A stretch of DNA of 64,000 nucleotides from SZUA-36 sp963753105 (GCA_963753105.1 CAVWBD010000001.1:434001-498000); one strand, 5' to 3'; shown: positions 35,304-43,625, counted from the first letter of the stretch. The notes: generated by a model from the sequence alone, not told the origin. Numbers and translations: made by a program.

Positions 35304-36593
35304 TCACCCGGCACACAATCGAAAAGCCTCCCTGGCGGCCGTGAGTGTCGTTGAAATATGCTCTTCAGAATGGGCCGATGAAACAAAACCGGCCTCATAC
35401 GCCGATGGCGCCAGGTACACACCCCGTTCCAGCATGGCGTGGAAGAAACACTTGAATGTTTCGATATCGACGGCGCCCGACTGTTCGAAATTGACGATCC
35501 GCTTCTCCGCGGTAAAAAACAGGCCGAACATACCACCGACCCGGGTGGTGGTAAACGGCACACCGGCATTATCCGCTTCGGTCTGCAGACCCTCGGTCAG
35601 TGTTCGGGTCGTCTCAGCCAGATCCTGGTAAAACCCCTCGGCGGTCACCTGGTCCAGTGTCGCCAGACCCGCGGCCATGGCCACCGGGTTCCCTGACAGG
35701 GTGCCAGCCTGGTAAACCGGTCCGGAAGGCGCAACCAGTTCCATGAACTCGCGTTTACCGCCAAAGGCCCCCACCGGCATGCCACCACCAATGACTTTTC
35801 CAAAGGTCGACAGGTCCGGTGTGATTCCATACAGGGCCTGGGCACCACCCAGCGCTACGCGGAAGCCTGTCATCACCTCGTCAAAAATCAGCAATACACC
35901 GTGCTGGTCACACAACGCCCGCAGACCTTCGAGGTAACCCGCCTGTGGAGGAATGCAATTCATATTGCCCGCTACCGGTTCGACGATGACGCAGGATATT
36001 TCATCGCCCTGGGCAGCAAAACAGGCGCTGACCGAATCCAGGTCATTAAAGGGTAGCGTCAGGGTCAGATCAGCATAAGCCGCCGGTACACCGGGGGAAT
36101 TGGGTACACCCAGGGTCAGGGCGCCACTGCCCGCCTTGACCAGGAAGGCATCGGCGTGACCGTGGTAACAACCTTCGAACTTCAGGACCTTGTCACGACC
36201 CGTTGCTGCACGCGCCACACGTATTGCGCTCATGGTGGCCTCGGTACCCGAATTGACCATGCGCACCATGTCCATGGCCATCGATCAATTCACATAACCT
36301 GTCCGCCATGGCCACCTCGGCGGCCGACCGGTGCACCAAAACTCAAACCTTTGGCGGCTGCCGCGTGAACCGCCTTGAGCACGTCGGGGTTGGCGTGACC
36401 CGCGATCATCGGACCCCAGGAACCCACGTAATCGATATAGGCTCGACCGCTGACGTCATACAAGATAGGCGCCTTCGGCACGGTCAAAAAATACCGGGTC
36501 ACCACCCACACCATTGAAAGCGCGAACCGGGGAGTTGACCCCGCCGGGTATGTGTTTACGCGCCTGCTTGATCAGGGCTTCACTGCTGGTCAT
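35304..36593 (-). CDS. hemL: Glutamate-1-semialdehyde 2,1-aminomutase (three frameshifts)
   Basis: PLP enzyme making 5-aminolevulinate for haem in the C5 pathway. The start at 36593 gives ALIKQARKHIPGGVNSPVRA. The frame then changes near 36470 (YDVSGRAYIDYVGSWGPMIA follows), near 36335 (EVAMADRLCEL) and near 36285 (MDMVRMVNSGTEATMSAIRV). Downstream the protein is intact, with FEGCYHGHAD, LIFDEVMTGFR and the PLP lysine in LSTFGKVIGGGMPVGAFGG. Three one-base insertions would restore about 428 aa, the family length. hemL is essential when this is the only route to ALA, so repeated error in the assembly is the simplest reading. Confidence 0.88.
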
Positions 36594-36650
36594 TGTCTGG
36601 CTCCCGGTACATGAAAAGTGTCATTTTAACCTGCAAAACGGTTTAAGCGC

Positions 36651-36941
36651 TTGTCTTCACATGTCAAACTAGGTGTGGTGTTTGCGGGAATTGAAAAATG
36701 CCGGATAACGAATACAAAAGCTGGTCCGCAACAGGAAAAATCAGATGAATCAATCAAGCGGTGTACAAGGGATAAACGCAACGGGATATTTGGCGGTGTC
36801 TGTGCCGGGCTGGCACGGCATTTTGGCTGGTCGGTCACGGGAACCCGGGTCGTTTACGTGCTGGCCTCGGTACTTTCGGCGGCGTTTCCGGGGATCATCG
36901 TTTACCTCATCCTGTGGCTGATACTGCCTGAATCCGATTGA
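36651..36941 (+). CDS. PspC domain membrane protein
   Basis: A PspC domain occupies the C-terminal 60 residues: KRNGIFGGVCAGLARHFGWS, TRVVYVLASVLSAAFPGIIV, LILWLILPES, one transmembrane helix with the usual GGVCAGLA motif. PspC family proteins act in envelope-stress sensing, though many stand-alone members are uncharacterised. The start is uncertain: the first ~35 residues of the open frame do not look like the family, and the true start may be a later non-ATG codon. Confidence 0.65.
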   Translation: MSSHVKLGVVFAGIEKCRITNTKAGPQQEKSDESIKRCTRDKRNGIFGGVCAGLARHFGWSVTGTRVVYVLASVLSAAFPGIIVYLILWLILPESD

Positions 36942-36990
36942 GTAGTATTTACCCTGTCTTACTCAATCTAGAGTAAGCGCTGGATCAGGC

Positions 36991-37112
36991 ATTCCTTCCC
37001 GGGACACGCTCAAGCCATCTGACCTCCAGGGATGGAGGAAATGCAGGGGATTGTTGGGAACAATCCCTGCATAGGCGCTCGGTAATTCGTCTCCCGACGA
37101 TTACGGTCCCGG
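36991..37112 (-). repeat. Dispersed palindromic repeat, full-length copy (minus orientation)
   Basis: Inverted copy of the unit at 25326-25449, with the 50-bp core (37021-37070) identical to that copy and only a few differences outside it (for example a missing T in the first hairpin, GTAATCGT). It has the same terminal motifs: ATTCCTTCCCGGGACAC at one end and GGTCCCGG at the other. Confidence 0.85.
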
Positions 37113-37418
37113 TAAGCAATTCCCCGCCCCAGCGCCAGGTGTTCAGTTGGTAATTCAACTACGCCTTCAACTTCAATCAACTGTCAGGGCAGCGACCTGT
37201 AAGCCAGGGGAGTGCGCTGCTTTTTTCAGAACCTTAGGAAACAGGACGTTGAGTAAGAGCCCCCACGACTGCAGGGATGCAGGAGGTAGAGCAACGCAGG
37301 GAGCAGTTGCCGAGGGACGGATCGCTCCTGCGCGTCCTGCGCCCGCGATCTGCCGTTCATCCTGAACATAACGGCGTGTTTTGAAAAAAGACAGGCACTT
37401 CCCTGGCAAACTCACGAA
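37113..37418. other. Intergenic region without recognisable genes
   Basis: Between the palindromic repeat and the cpdA stop codon I see no supported gene, RNA or terminator. Short open frames here (for example 37147-37365) lack an SD and have no family features. The stretch 37260-37370 (GCAGGGATGCAGGAGGTAGA onward) has the look of a further repeat family, but no second copy is in the window. Confidence 0.5.
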
Positions 37419-38165
37419 TTAGACGCTGACGATACGGCTTTTCAGGCTGCCGTCGCCACGTAATTCCAGCCAGCGGCAGGCGGGACCGAGGGTATCGGGG
37501 GTGAATTTCTCCGCCCCGGGAACACCGTTGATCGCGCTGGACGGACCGCCCAGCATGGCGATGCCGTTCCGGTGTGACTCAAATTCCTGGTGAATATGCC
37601 CCCAGACCACTGCCTTGATATCCGCGTATTGATCAAGCAGTTGCAGGAATGGTTCCGGTTCCAGTAAACGGTACTTGTCTATCCATGGGCTGTTCGCGAT
37701 CAGTGGCTGGTGGTGCAGGACAAGTAAGCGTGGCCGGCCGGAATCCTGTGCCAGGGTATTTTCGAGTTCCTCTAATGTCCCGTCAGAAAGCCAACCATGC
37801 GGTTTGTCGGACTCACAGGAATTCAGACGGATGATCTGCCAACTGCCGTGGTATGAAAAGCGCGGTGTATCCGTGGGACTGCTGGGAAAGAAGCGTTCTA
37901 CGAGCTCTGCATCATCGTGGTTACCGGGCAACGCCAATACCGGCACCCGGAGTTTCCACAGCAGGTCTCGAAGGCCGCGGTATGACGCCGGACTTGCATC
38001 CTCGCTAAGGTCACCGGTGGCCAATATCAGGTCAGGTTTATCGGTCTGTAGAAGGGCCAGTAACCGCTCCAGGTTTGCCCACGGATCGATACCACGGTAG
38101 AGCGTTTCCCGTTTGGCCGATAGATGGCAATCCGTAATCTGCGCGATATGAATACTGCCGTTCAT
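37419..38165 (-). CDS. cpdA: Calcineurin-like phosphoesterase, CpdA-type (3',5'-cAMP phosphodiesterase)
   Basis: 248 aa metallophosphoesterase. All metal-binding blocks are present: ITDCHL (D-x-H), ILATGDLSEDA, LALPGNHDDAE, LVLHHQP and VWGHIHQEFE. The length and the G-H-I-H-Q block fit CpdA, which hydrolyses cAMP in gammaproteobacteria; related phosphodiesterases cannot be ruled out. It is flanked by the repeat-rich gap on one side and a small plus-strand ORF on the other. Confidence 0.88.
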   Translation of the reverse strand: MNGSIHIAQITDCHLSAKRETLYRGIDPWANLERLLALLQTDKPDLILATGDLSEDASPASYRGLRDLLWKLRVPVLALPGNHDDAELVERFFPSSPTDTPRFSYHGSWQIIRLNSCESDKPHGWLSDGTLEELENTLAQDSGRPRLLVLHHQPLIANSPWIDKYRLLEPEPFLQLLDQYADIKAVVWGHIHQEFESHRNGIAMLGGPSSAINGVPGAEKFTPDTLGPACRWLELRGDGSLKSRIVSV

Positions 38166-38258
38166 GGTATTGCTCCGTCTGCCCCTGCTTTGGCATGTTT
38201 GTGTCTTGGTACCGTCATATCAACCTTGTAAGGTGCACTCCGTAACGCAGGAGAAGAA

Positions 38259-38483
38259 ATGTACGTATTCATACCGATCACTGATGAAATGTTAATGGAG
38301 GGTATCATCCCGGATGAACTGGTGACCTACCATCCCGGTATGCCGTTTTTGGCCCGACATCCAACACCAACTGTTTCTCAATCCAAGTCAACAGTTAAGC
38401 GGTCGCCCACCTCAATCCCCAGTTCCGAGGCGGTACCCGCATTCAACTCAAGTACAAATTTGGCCGGGGCCTTGCTGGGATAG
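38259..38483 (+). CDS. Possible small protein
   Basis: The ATG at 38259 has a strong SD (GCAGGAG, 5 nt upstream). The N-terminal 35 residues (MYVFIPITDEMLMEGIIPDE, then LVTYHPGMPFL) look like a real protein. The rest of the frame runs antisense through the end of the DUF192 gene and does not. The true gene probably ends before 38378, with a base error or an unrecognised stop. Family unknown. Confidence 0.4.
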   Translation: MYVFIPITDEMLMEGIIPDELVTYHPGMPFLARHPTPTVSQSKSTVKRSPTSIPSSEAVPAFNSSTNLAGALLG

Positions 38484-38801
38484 GAAGGGACAGTACCTGA
38501 CCCTGCACGGTGGTGTGTCCGCCGAGATACTGACCAGTTCCAGGTCCTCGTTGAAATACATGATATCCAGCGGTATGCGGGTGTTCTTCATCCAGAAAGA
38601 CCGCGGAGCCTCCCGTGGGAAAATAAACAACATACCCTGATCGGGTGGCATGGAGTCCCTGAACATCAAACCGAGCGCCTGTTTTTCAGCTGTATCAGCG
38701 ATCTCTACACTGAAGCGCTTGCCACCGAACTCAACGCTGGGTTCGCCCGAAGCACAGGCCGTGCAGGTTACCAACATGAATATACAGAGCAAGAATCGCA
38801 T
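38378..38801 (-). CDS. DUF192 lipoprotein-like secreted protein (one frameshift)
   Basis: A signal peptide (MRFLLCIFMLVTCTACAS, with a lipobox-like TAC) is followed by the DUF192 domain: EKQALGLMFRDSMPPDQGML, then FWMKNTRIPLDIMYFNED. The conserved tail (PAKFVLELNAGTASELGIEV, then GDRLTVDLD) is one frame over, after a one-base insertion near 38482. Corrected length is about 140 aa. DUF192 proteins have no established function. Confidence 0.8.
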
Positions 38802-38944
38802 GTCATAAATCCGATCACAGGGTTAACCGGATAATAGCAGGCAATCAGGGATGGTTTGTAAGAAAAGTATCGGGGTTCATCAACACTGAGAGCGTTAACA
38901 GGAATAACCGGGGATCGTACCCCGGTTAACCCGGAAACATGTAA

Positions 38945-39511
38945 CTAATTCACTGCGGCAACCTGCACTTCAGGTGCATCTTCAACATTCAATGCCATCA
39001 TCACATCGCCGTAATGCACGGGATCAATGTCACCCATGATATTGACCACCACGACCTCATCGTTGGATGCGGAAACGATTGTTAGTCCCCGCAGACCCGT
39101 AGCGGAAGCCTTTGCGTACATCTGTACGAGTTCGCCTTCTTCACGTAATAGCATGACCGGATCCCAACCATCATCGCCCAGCTTGTGACCCATATGCTCG
39201 AAGTTATGTACGACCTTTTCGTGGTCACCGTGAACCTCGTAAATTCGCACACGTACACCATCCAGGCCCTTCAACAGCGCCTGTGTCTCGGGATCGTCGT
39301 CCACGAAACGCGCTGCAAAACGCAGCACGGTCGGGCCCAGTGATATCGACATGACACGGTCGGTATCCGCCATGCCCGGAGAATCCAGGTTGGCAAACCC
39401 TTCATTGCTGCGTGGGGCTGTAAGCCCGCAGGCGCTAACCAAAATCACCAGGACCACTGTCATAACAATGGTCCTGGCTGTTCCGAAGGTACGTTTTAAA
39501 CCTAAAAACAT
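38945..39511 (-). CDS. DUF4252 lipoprotein
   Basis: 188 aa. A lipoprotein-type signal (VVLVILVSAC, cysteine about residue 28) precedes a DUF4252 domain (VRIYEVHGDHEKVVHNFEHM, GWDPVMLLREEGELVQMYAK, VVVVNIMGDIDPVHYGDVM). It is paralogous to the next gene upstream, 6 nt away. It is the last gene of a sigma/anti-sigma operon, so it is probably a target and/or effector of that ECF system at the envelope. Biochemical role unknown. Confidence 0.82.
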   Translation of the reverse strand: MFLGLKRTFGTARTIVMTVVLVILVSACGLTAPRSNEGFANLDSPGMADTDRVMSISLGPTVLRFAARFVDDDPETQALLKGLDGVRVRIYEVHGDHEKVVHNFEHMGHKLGDDGWDPVMLLREEGELVQMYAKASATGLRGLTIVSASNDEVVVVNIMGDIDPVHYGDVMMALNVEDAPEVQVAAVN

Positions 39512-39517
39512 CCCTGT

Positions 39518-40066
39518 CTAATCCAAATCTACGTCGGCATCGATATCGACGTCAAAGCTTTTCATGACTTTGCCGACCTGCCTTGGATCGATTTTGCCAA
39601 TGATATTGATAAACATGACTTCTTCGGTATCGACCGTCATGACCGTCATGCCTTCCATCACCGAATCCTTGAGTTTCATGTAAATCAACACTTGCTCGTC
39701 ATGCTCATTAACTTGCACCACGGGCTCCCAGCCATCGGATTTCAGCGTCTTTTTGACCTCGGCGAACTTCTGCTTGGCGACTTCTGGATCATTGTCGGTC
39801 TGGTAGCCCAGCACCCTGACACCCTTCAGATCGGACATGATCTCATGCGCTTCCGGGTCGCTCTCTTCGACAAAAAGTCCTGCGAATTGCAGCAACGCGC
39901 CGCCAATGTTGATCTGAATGGACGGCTCGCCATAGGTTGCGGACAAATCACCGAAGTCGATGTAGCCATCGAGTTTCTTCAGTTCGTCCTCCTGGGCTAG
40001 CACCGGAACTGCGAACAGGGTGCAAAGCAGACCGGTCAATATGGTTTTCATAGTAGGTGATTTCAT
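39518..40066 (-). CDS. DUF4252 periplasmic protein
   Basis: 182 aa with a cleavable signal peptide (MKTILTGLLCTLFAVPVLAQ) and a DUF4252 domain (VRVLGYQTDNDPEVAKQKFA, DGWEPVVQVNEHDEQVLIYM, VMFINIIGKIDPRQVGKVM). The ATG at 40066 overlaps the anti-sigma stop (ATGA); MKTILTG at 40051 is an alternative start. The mature protein is soluble, unlike its lipoprotein paralogue, so one may be anchored and the other free in the periplasm. Confidence 0.82.
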   Translation of the reverse strand: MKSPTMKTILTGLLCTLFAVPVLAQEDELKKLDGYIDFGDLSATYGEPSIQINIGGALLQFAGLFVEESDPEAHEIMSDLKGVRVLGYQTDNDPEVAKQKFAEVKKTLKSDGWEPVVQVNEHDEQVLIYMKLKDSVMEGMTVMTVDTEEVMFINIIGKIDPRQVGKVMKSFDVDIDADVDLD

Positions 40067-40581
40067 GCTTTTTTCTCCTCGGGAGATTCATACTGTGATT
40101 TGATATTCCTGATAACGGTGCCGGTAATGGCATCCGACATCGTGTGTCCGACTGTCATCTCAATTTCATTGCCGGCGCGCTTGCCCGCACGGTCCAGGTA
40201 AGCAAAGGCCAGCGCCAGTTCATAGCGGGCTTTCTCGATTTCTTCGGCGGTCGGGGTATCCGGTTGCATCAGGCTGGCCACTACCAGCACCAATGGAACA
40301 ACCGCTGCCGCCATGACCCAGCGTGGTTGCAGGAACACGGGTGTTCTCACAGCGCGGTGCTGGCGTGGGATGGCCTGTAGCTTTTTCCGCAGGCTCGCCG
40401 GTGCACGTTCAACCCGTACATTGTCCATCGCTTTTTGCAACTGGTAGGCTTCGATAATGGCGCGTGCCAGGACCCTGTCGTCAGATGCCTGTGCCTTAAG
40501 TTCTTCGGCATCGGTATCGCTCAACTCGCCATCCAGCAACGCGTTGATCTGTTCTTCCCATTTTTCGTCATATTCATTCAT
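40063..40581 (-). CDS. Putative anti-sigma factor
   Basis: 172 aa. The N-terminal cytoplasmic helical part (WEEQINALLDGELSDTDAEE, typical of zinc-free anti-sigma domains) is followed by one transmembrane helix (VMAAAVVPLVLVVASLMQ, about residues 88-105) and a C-terminal periplasmic part. The start overlaps the ECF sigma stop (ATGA), the classic sigma/anti-sigma arrangement. Function is inferred from topology and context. Confidence 0.75.
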   Translation of the reverse strand: MNEYDEKWEEQINALLDGELSDTDAEELKAQASDDRVLARAIIEAYQLQKAMDNVRVERAPASLRKKLQAIPRQHRAVRTPVFLQPRWVMAAAVVPLVLVVASLMQPDTPTAEEIEKARYELALAFAYLDRAGKRAGNEIEMTVGHTMSDAITGTVIRNIKSQYESPEEKKA

Positions 40582-41066
40582 GGTCTTACCTCGGCCAACT
40601 GTTCTCGCAGTTGCTTCCTGGCCCGGTGCAGATAGGTTTTTACCTGCGCCAGGCTCAATTCCAACATCCCGGCTACTTCCTCGTAGCTGTGCTGGTTAAC
40701 ATCTCTCAATACCACCAGTGAGCGGTAGGGTTCTTTTAACCCGCCTATGGCCCGCTTCAGCCAAACTCCGGTTTCCTGGGTGCTTGCACCCTGCAATGGT
40801 CCGCTTTCATCTGCTGACATATAGCTCTCATCGAAAACCACGCTTTCTTTTCTGCGCCGCAAGCGATCAAGACATCCGTTGCGTGTCACTTTCATCAACC
40901 AGGGGCCAATCCGCTCGGGGTCAATGCTGTCCTGGTTGTGCCACAGCTTCACAAATGCCTCCTGGGTTGCATCCTCCGCCTCCTGTGCGTCCTTCAGGAT
41001 GTAGCGGGCTACCGTCCAGGCTTGATTCTGGTATTGCTTGACCCACTGGCGGTATCTTCTGCTCAT
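40578..41066 (-). CDS. ECF-type RNA polymerase sigma factor
   Basis: 162 aa, regions 2 and 4 only. Region 2: ARYILKDAQEAEDATQEAFV-KLW and WLMKVTRNGCLDRLRRRK. Region 4: LKEPYRSLVVLRDVNQHSYE, VAGMLELSLAQVKTYLHRAR. It directs transcription of its own operon and perhaps others; the signal is unknown. It is first in the sigma, anti-sigma, DUF4252, DUF4252 operon, all overlapping or within 6 nt of each other. Confidence 0.92.
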   Translation of the reverse strand: MSRRYRQWVKQYQNQAWTVARYILKDAQEAEDATQEAFVKLWHNQDSIDPERIGPWLMKVTRNGCLDRLRRRKESVVFDESYMSADESGPLQGASTQETGVWLKRAIGGLKEPYRSLVVLRDVNQHSYEEVAGMLELSLAQVKTYLHRARKQLREQLAEVRP

Positions 41067-41077
41067 GACACCAGAAT

Positions 41078-41104
41078 AAACGCAAGCCAGTGGAAATAGT
41101 TACA
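41078..41104 (-). promoter_or_regulatory. Candidate ECF autoregulatory promoter
   Basis: TGTAAC (41104-41099), a 16-bp spacer and CGTTT (41082-41078) on the minus strand resemble the AAC...CGT pattern of ECF promoters. The implied leader is only a few bases long, which weakens the case. Confidence 0.3.
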
Positions 41105-41149
41105 GAAATTGACAAAAACCGGATTCGTTAAAAATCTGGCGGTCATGCT

Positions 41150-41177
41150 CTTGAAATGTGGGCCACATATCCCCAAC
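41150..41177 (+). promoter_or_regulatory. Sigma32 (RpoH) heat-shock promoter of groESL
   Basis: CTTGAAA (41150-41156), a 14-bp gap and CCCCAAC (41171-41177) match the RpoH consensus (CTTGAAA, 11-16 bp, CCCCATNT). It lies about 115 nt before groES, leaving a roughly 100-nt leader. Confidence 0.75.
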
Positions 41178-41291
41178 TCTGCAGGCAGGCTGGGAAGCAC
41201 CGCAAAAGTGTGTCCCCAGGTACCAATACAGGCCGAAACAGCAGTACCGTGGTGGCTTAAATATTTACAATTTTTTTTGGGAGAACTTCAA

Positions 41292-41582
41292 ATGAACCTT
41301 CGTCCTTTACACGATCGCGTGATTGTGAAGCGAATGGAAGAGGAACGCTTGTCCGCTGGCGGCATCGTTATTCCAGACTCTGCTACAGAAAAACCTATCC
41401 GTGGTGAAGTACTCGCCGTGGGTAATGGAAAAATTCTCGATAACGGTGAAAAACGCGCACTGGATATCAGTGTGGGTGACACCATTCTGTTCGGCAAATA
41501 TTCGGGAACAGAAGTCAAGGTCGATGGCGAGGAACTGCTCGTCATGCGCGAAGAAGACATTATGGCGGTTATCGAAAGCTGA
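41292..41582 (+). CDS. groES: Co-chaperonin GroES
   Basis: 96 aa, normal length. It begins MNLRPLHDRVIVKRMEEE, and the mobile loop follows (ERLSAGGIVIPDSATEKPIR). It forms the heptameric lid on GroEL. The ATG has GGGAG 8 nt upstream. It is first in the groESL operon, with a heat-shock promoter. Confidence 0.98.
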   Translation: MNLRPLHDRVIVKRMEEERLSAGGIVIPDSATEKPIRGEVLAVGNGKILDNGEKRALDISVGDTILFGKYSGTEVKVDGEELLVMREEDIMAVIES

Positions 41583-41616
41583 TAGCCCCCTAACATAACT
41601 GAACAACGAGGATTAG

Positions 41617-43269
41617 ATGATGAGTGCGAAAGACGTACGTTTTGGCGAAGACGCCCGCGGCAAGATGCTGCGCGGTGTCAATGTTCTGGCCGACGCGGTC
41701 AAGGTAACGCTGGGCCCCAAGGGCCGCAACGTGGTGTTGGAAAAGAGCTTTGGTGCTCCTACCGTCACCAAGGATGGTGTTTCCGTGGCCAAGGAAATTG
41801 AGCTGGAAAATAACTTTGAGAACATGGGTGCGCAGATGGTCAAGGAAGTTGCTTCCAAGACGTCTGATGTCGCCGGTGACGGAACCACCACTGCAACCGT
41901 TCTGGCCCAGGCCATGTTGCGTGAAGGCCTGAAGGCCGTTGCCGCCGGCATGAACCCGATGGACCTGAAGCGCGGCCTGGACAAGGCAGTCGCTGGTGCG
42001 GTTGAAAAACTGCATGAGATTTCAGCCCCTTGCACTGACAGTAATGCCATTGCCCAGGTCGGTTCAATTTCTGCTAATTCAGATACCGAAATCGGTGAGT
42101 TGATTGCAGAAGCCATGAACAAGGTTGGTAAAGAAGGTGTTATCACGGTTGAAGATGCCACCGGCCTGGCCAATGAGTTGGACGTGGTTGAAGGTATGCA
42201 GTTTGACCGTGGTTACCTGTCACCCTACTTCATCAATGACCAGGCAACCATGAGTGTTGAGTTGGAAACCCCCTACATCCTGTTACACGACAAGAAGATC
42301 AGTAACGTTCGTGAACTGTTGCCAATCCTTGAAGCCGTAGCCAAGTCGGGTAATCCGTTGTTGATCATCGCCGAGGATATCGAGGGTGAAGCACTGGCAA
42401 CATTGGTGGTGAACTCCATCCGCGGTATCGTTAAAGTCTGCGCGGTTAAAGCACCGGGCTTCGGTGACCGCCGCAAGGCCATGTTGGAGGATATCGCCAC
42501 ACTGACCGGCGCAACCGTCATTTCCGAGGAAGTTGGTCTTTCACTTGAAAAAGCAACCATGGAAGAACTGGGTTCCGCCAAGAAAATCCAGATCACCAAG
42601 GAAAACACCACGCTTATTGACGGTGCCGGCAGCAGCGACGACATCAGCGGCCGGGTTAACCAGATCCGTGCCCAGATCGAAGAGGCAACTTCTGATTACG
42701 ACCGTGAAAAACTGCAGGAACGCGTTGCCAAGCTGGCAGGTGGTGTTGCTGTAATCAAGGTGGGTGCCGCAACCGAAGTTGAAATGAAAGAGAAGAAAGC
42801 CCGCGTTGAAGACGCACTGCACGCAACCCGTGCTGCAGTTGAAGAAGGTGTTGTACCTGGCGGTGGTGTTGCCCTGGTGCGTGCACTTGAATCCGTCAAG
42901 GGTATGCAGGGTGATAACGAAGACCAGAATGTTGGTATTGCTATTGCCTGCCGTGCCATGGAAGAACCGCTTCGCCAGATCGTCATCAATGCCGGTGAAG
43001 AAGGCTCGGTTGTGCTGAATAACGTTAAACAGGGTGAAGGCAACTATGGTTATAACGCGGCTACAGGTGAATATGCCGACATGATCGAGTCCGGTATCCT
43101 GGATCCGACCAAGGTCACGCGCTATGCCTTGCAGAATGCGGCTTCCATTGCCGGTCTGATGATTACCACCGAGGCCATGGTGGCCGAACTGCCGAAGGAT
43201 GAATCATCTTCTGGTGCGCCGGATATGGGTGGTATGGGTGGTATGGGTGGCATGGGCGGCATGATGTAA
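41617..43269 (+). CDS. groEL: Chaperonin GroEL
   Basis: 550 aa. ATP-driven folding chamber subunit. Hallmarks are VTLGPKGRNVVLEKSFGAPT, DVAGDGTTTATVLAQAM, the ATP-site and apical segments, VVPGGGVALVRAL and the C-terminal GGM repeats (GGMGGMGGMGGMM). The start is ATG 41617 or 41620; family proteins usually begin MSAKDV or MAAKDV, which favours 41620, while SD spacing favours 41617. It lies 34 nt after groES. Confidence 0.98.
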   Translation: MMSAKDVRFGEDARGKMLRGVNVLADAVKVTLGPKGRNVVLEKSFGAPTVTKDGVSVAKEIELENNFENMGAQMVKEVASKTSDVAGDGTTTATVLAQAMLREGLKAVAAGMNPMDLKRGLDKAVAGAVEKLHEISAPCTDSNAIAQVGSISANSDTEIGELIAEAMNKVGKEGVITVEDATGLANELDVVEGMQFDRGYLSPYFINDQATMSVELETPYILLHDKKISNVRELLPILEAVAKSGNPLLIIAEDIEGEALATLVVNSIRGIVKVCAVKAPGFGDRRKAMLEDIATLTGATVISEEVGLSLEKATMEELGSAKKIQITKENTTLIDGAGSSDDISGRVNQIRAQIEEATSDYDREKLQERVAKLAGGVAVIKVGAATEVEMKEKKARVEDALHATRAAVEEGVVPGGGVALVRALESVKGMQGDNEDQNVGIAIACRAMEEPLRQIVINAGEEGSVVLNNVKQGEGNYGYNAATGEYADMIESGILDPTKVTRYALQNAASIAGLMITTEAMVAELPKDESSSGAPDMGGMGGMGGMGGMM

Positions 43270-43411
43270 ATCAGCAGGCCCAAATGCCCCGTGGGGGTGT
43301 TGCCGCTTGCCTGCTTCACCGGTCATTACCTGATTTGGTAACTCCCGGCTCGCAGACACCGGCGCCTACCCACGGACCATTTGTTCTCACCTGATTAAGA
43401 CAGGTGAAAGA

Positions 43412-43439
43412 AAAACCCCGCTTCGGTGGGGTTTTTTTT
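43412..43439 (+). terminator. Rho-independent terminator 1 of groESL
   Basis: AAAACCCC, GCTTCGGT, GGGGTTTT with a long T run; it belongs to the first of the two duplicated units. Confidence 0.85.
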
Positions 43440-43524
43440 ACGTCTATTGGTAACTCCCGGCTCGATAACAGCCCGCGCCTAACTGCGAATCAAAAATCCT
43501 CACCCATACCCATGGGTGAAAAAG

Positions 43525-43552
43525 AAACCCCACTTCAGGTGGGGTTTTTTTT
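43525..43552 (+). terminator. Rho-independent terminator 2 after groESL
   Basis: AAACCCCAC, loop ttcag, GTGGGGTTT with a run of eight T; it belongs to the second duplicated unit. Confidence 0.85.
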
Positions 43553-43563
43553 GACCGTAAAAT

Positions 43564-43615
43564 GGGGTCAGAGTAAAGTGCCAGAGTGATTACTCTGGCA
43601 CTTTACTCTGACCCC
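43564..43615. repeat. 52-bp perfect palindrome of REP type
   Basis: Arms of 24 bp (43564-43587 and 43592-43615) are exact reverse complements around GATT. They begin and end with GGGGTCAGAGTAAAG and CTTTACTCTGACCCC. The GGGGTCAGAGTAAA motif is, from memory, typical of REP palindromes served by RAYT (Y1, IS200-like) transposases. It ends 10 nt before the glnE start codon. Confidence 0.85.
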
Positions 43616-43625
43616 GCTGTTACCG

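Larger units (their letters stand above)
43335..43552 (+). repeat. Tandem duplicated terminator unit after groEL
   Basis: Two related units, offset by 112-113 bp, each begin TTGGTAACTCCCGGCTCG (43335 and 43447). Each continues with a CTCACC/GGTGA stem-loop and ends in an intrinsic terminator. The middle parts have diverged, but the order of motifs is the same, so the unit was duplicated. Confidence 0.7.

Noticed and set aside
36290..36514. Separate small gene upstream of hemL
   Set aside because: Its sequence matches the N-terminal part of HemL in a shifted frame, so it is part of the frameshifted hemL.
43220..43269. Short tandem repeat at the end of groEL
   Set aside because: It encodes the normal Gly-Gly-Met tail of GroEL, not a separate repeat element.
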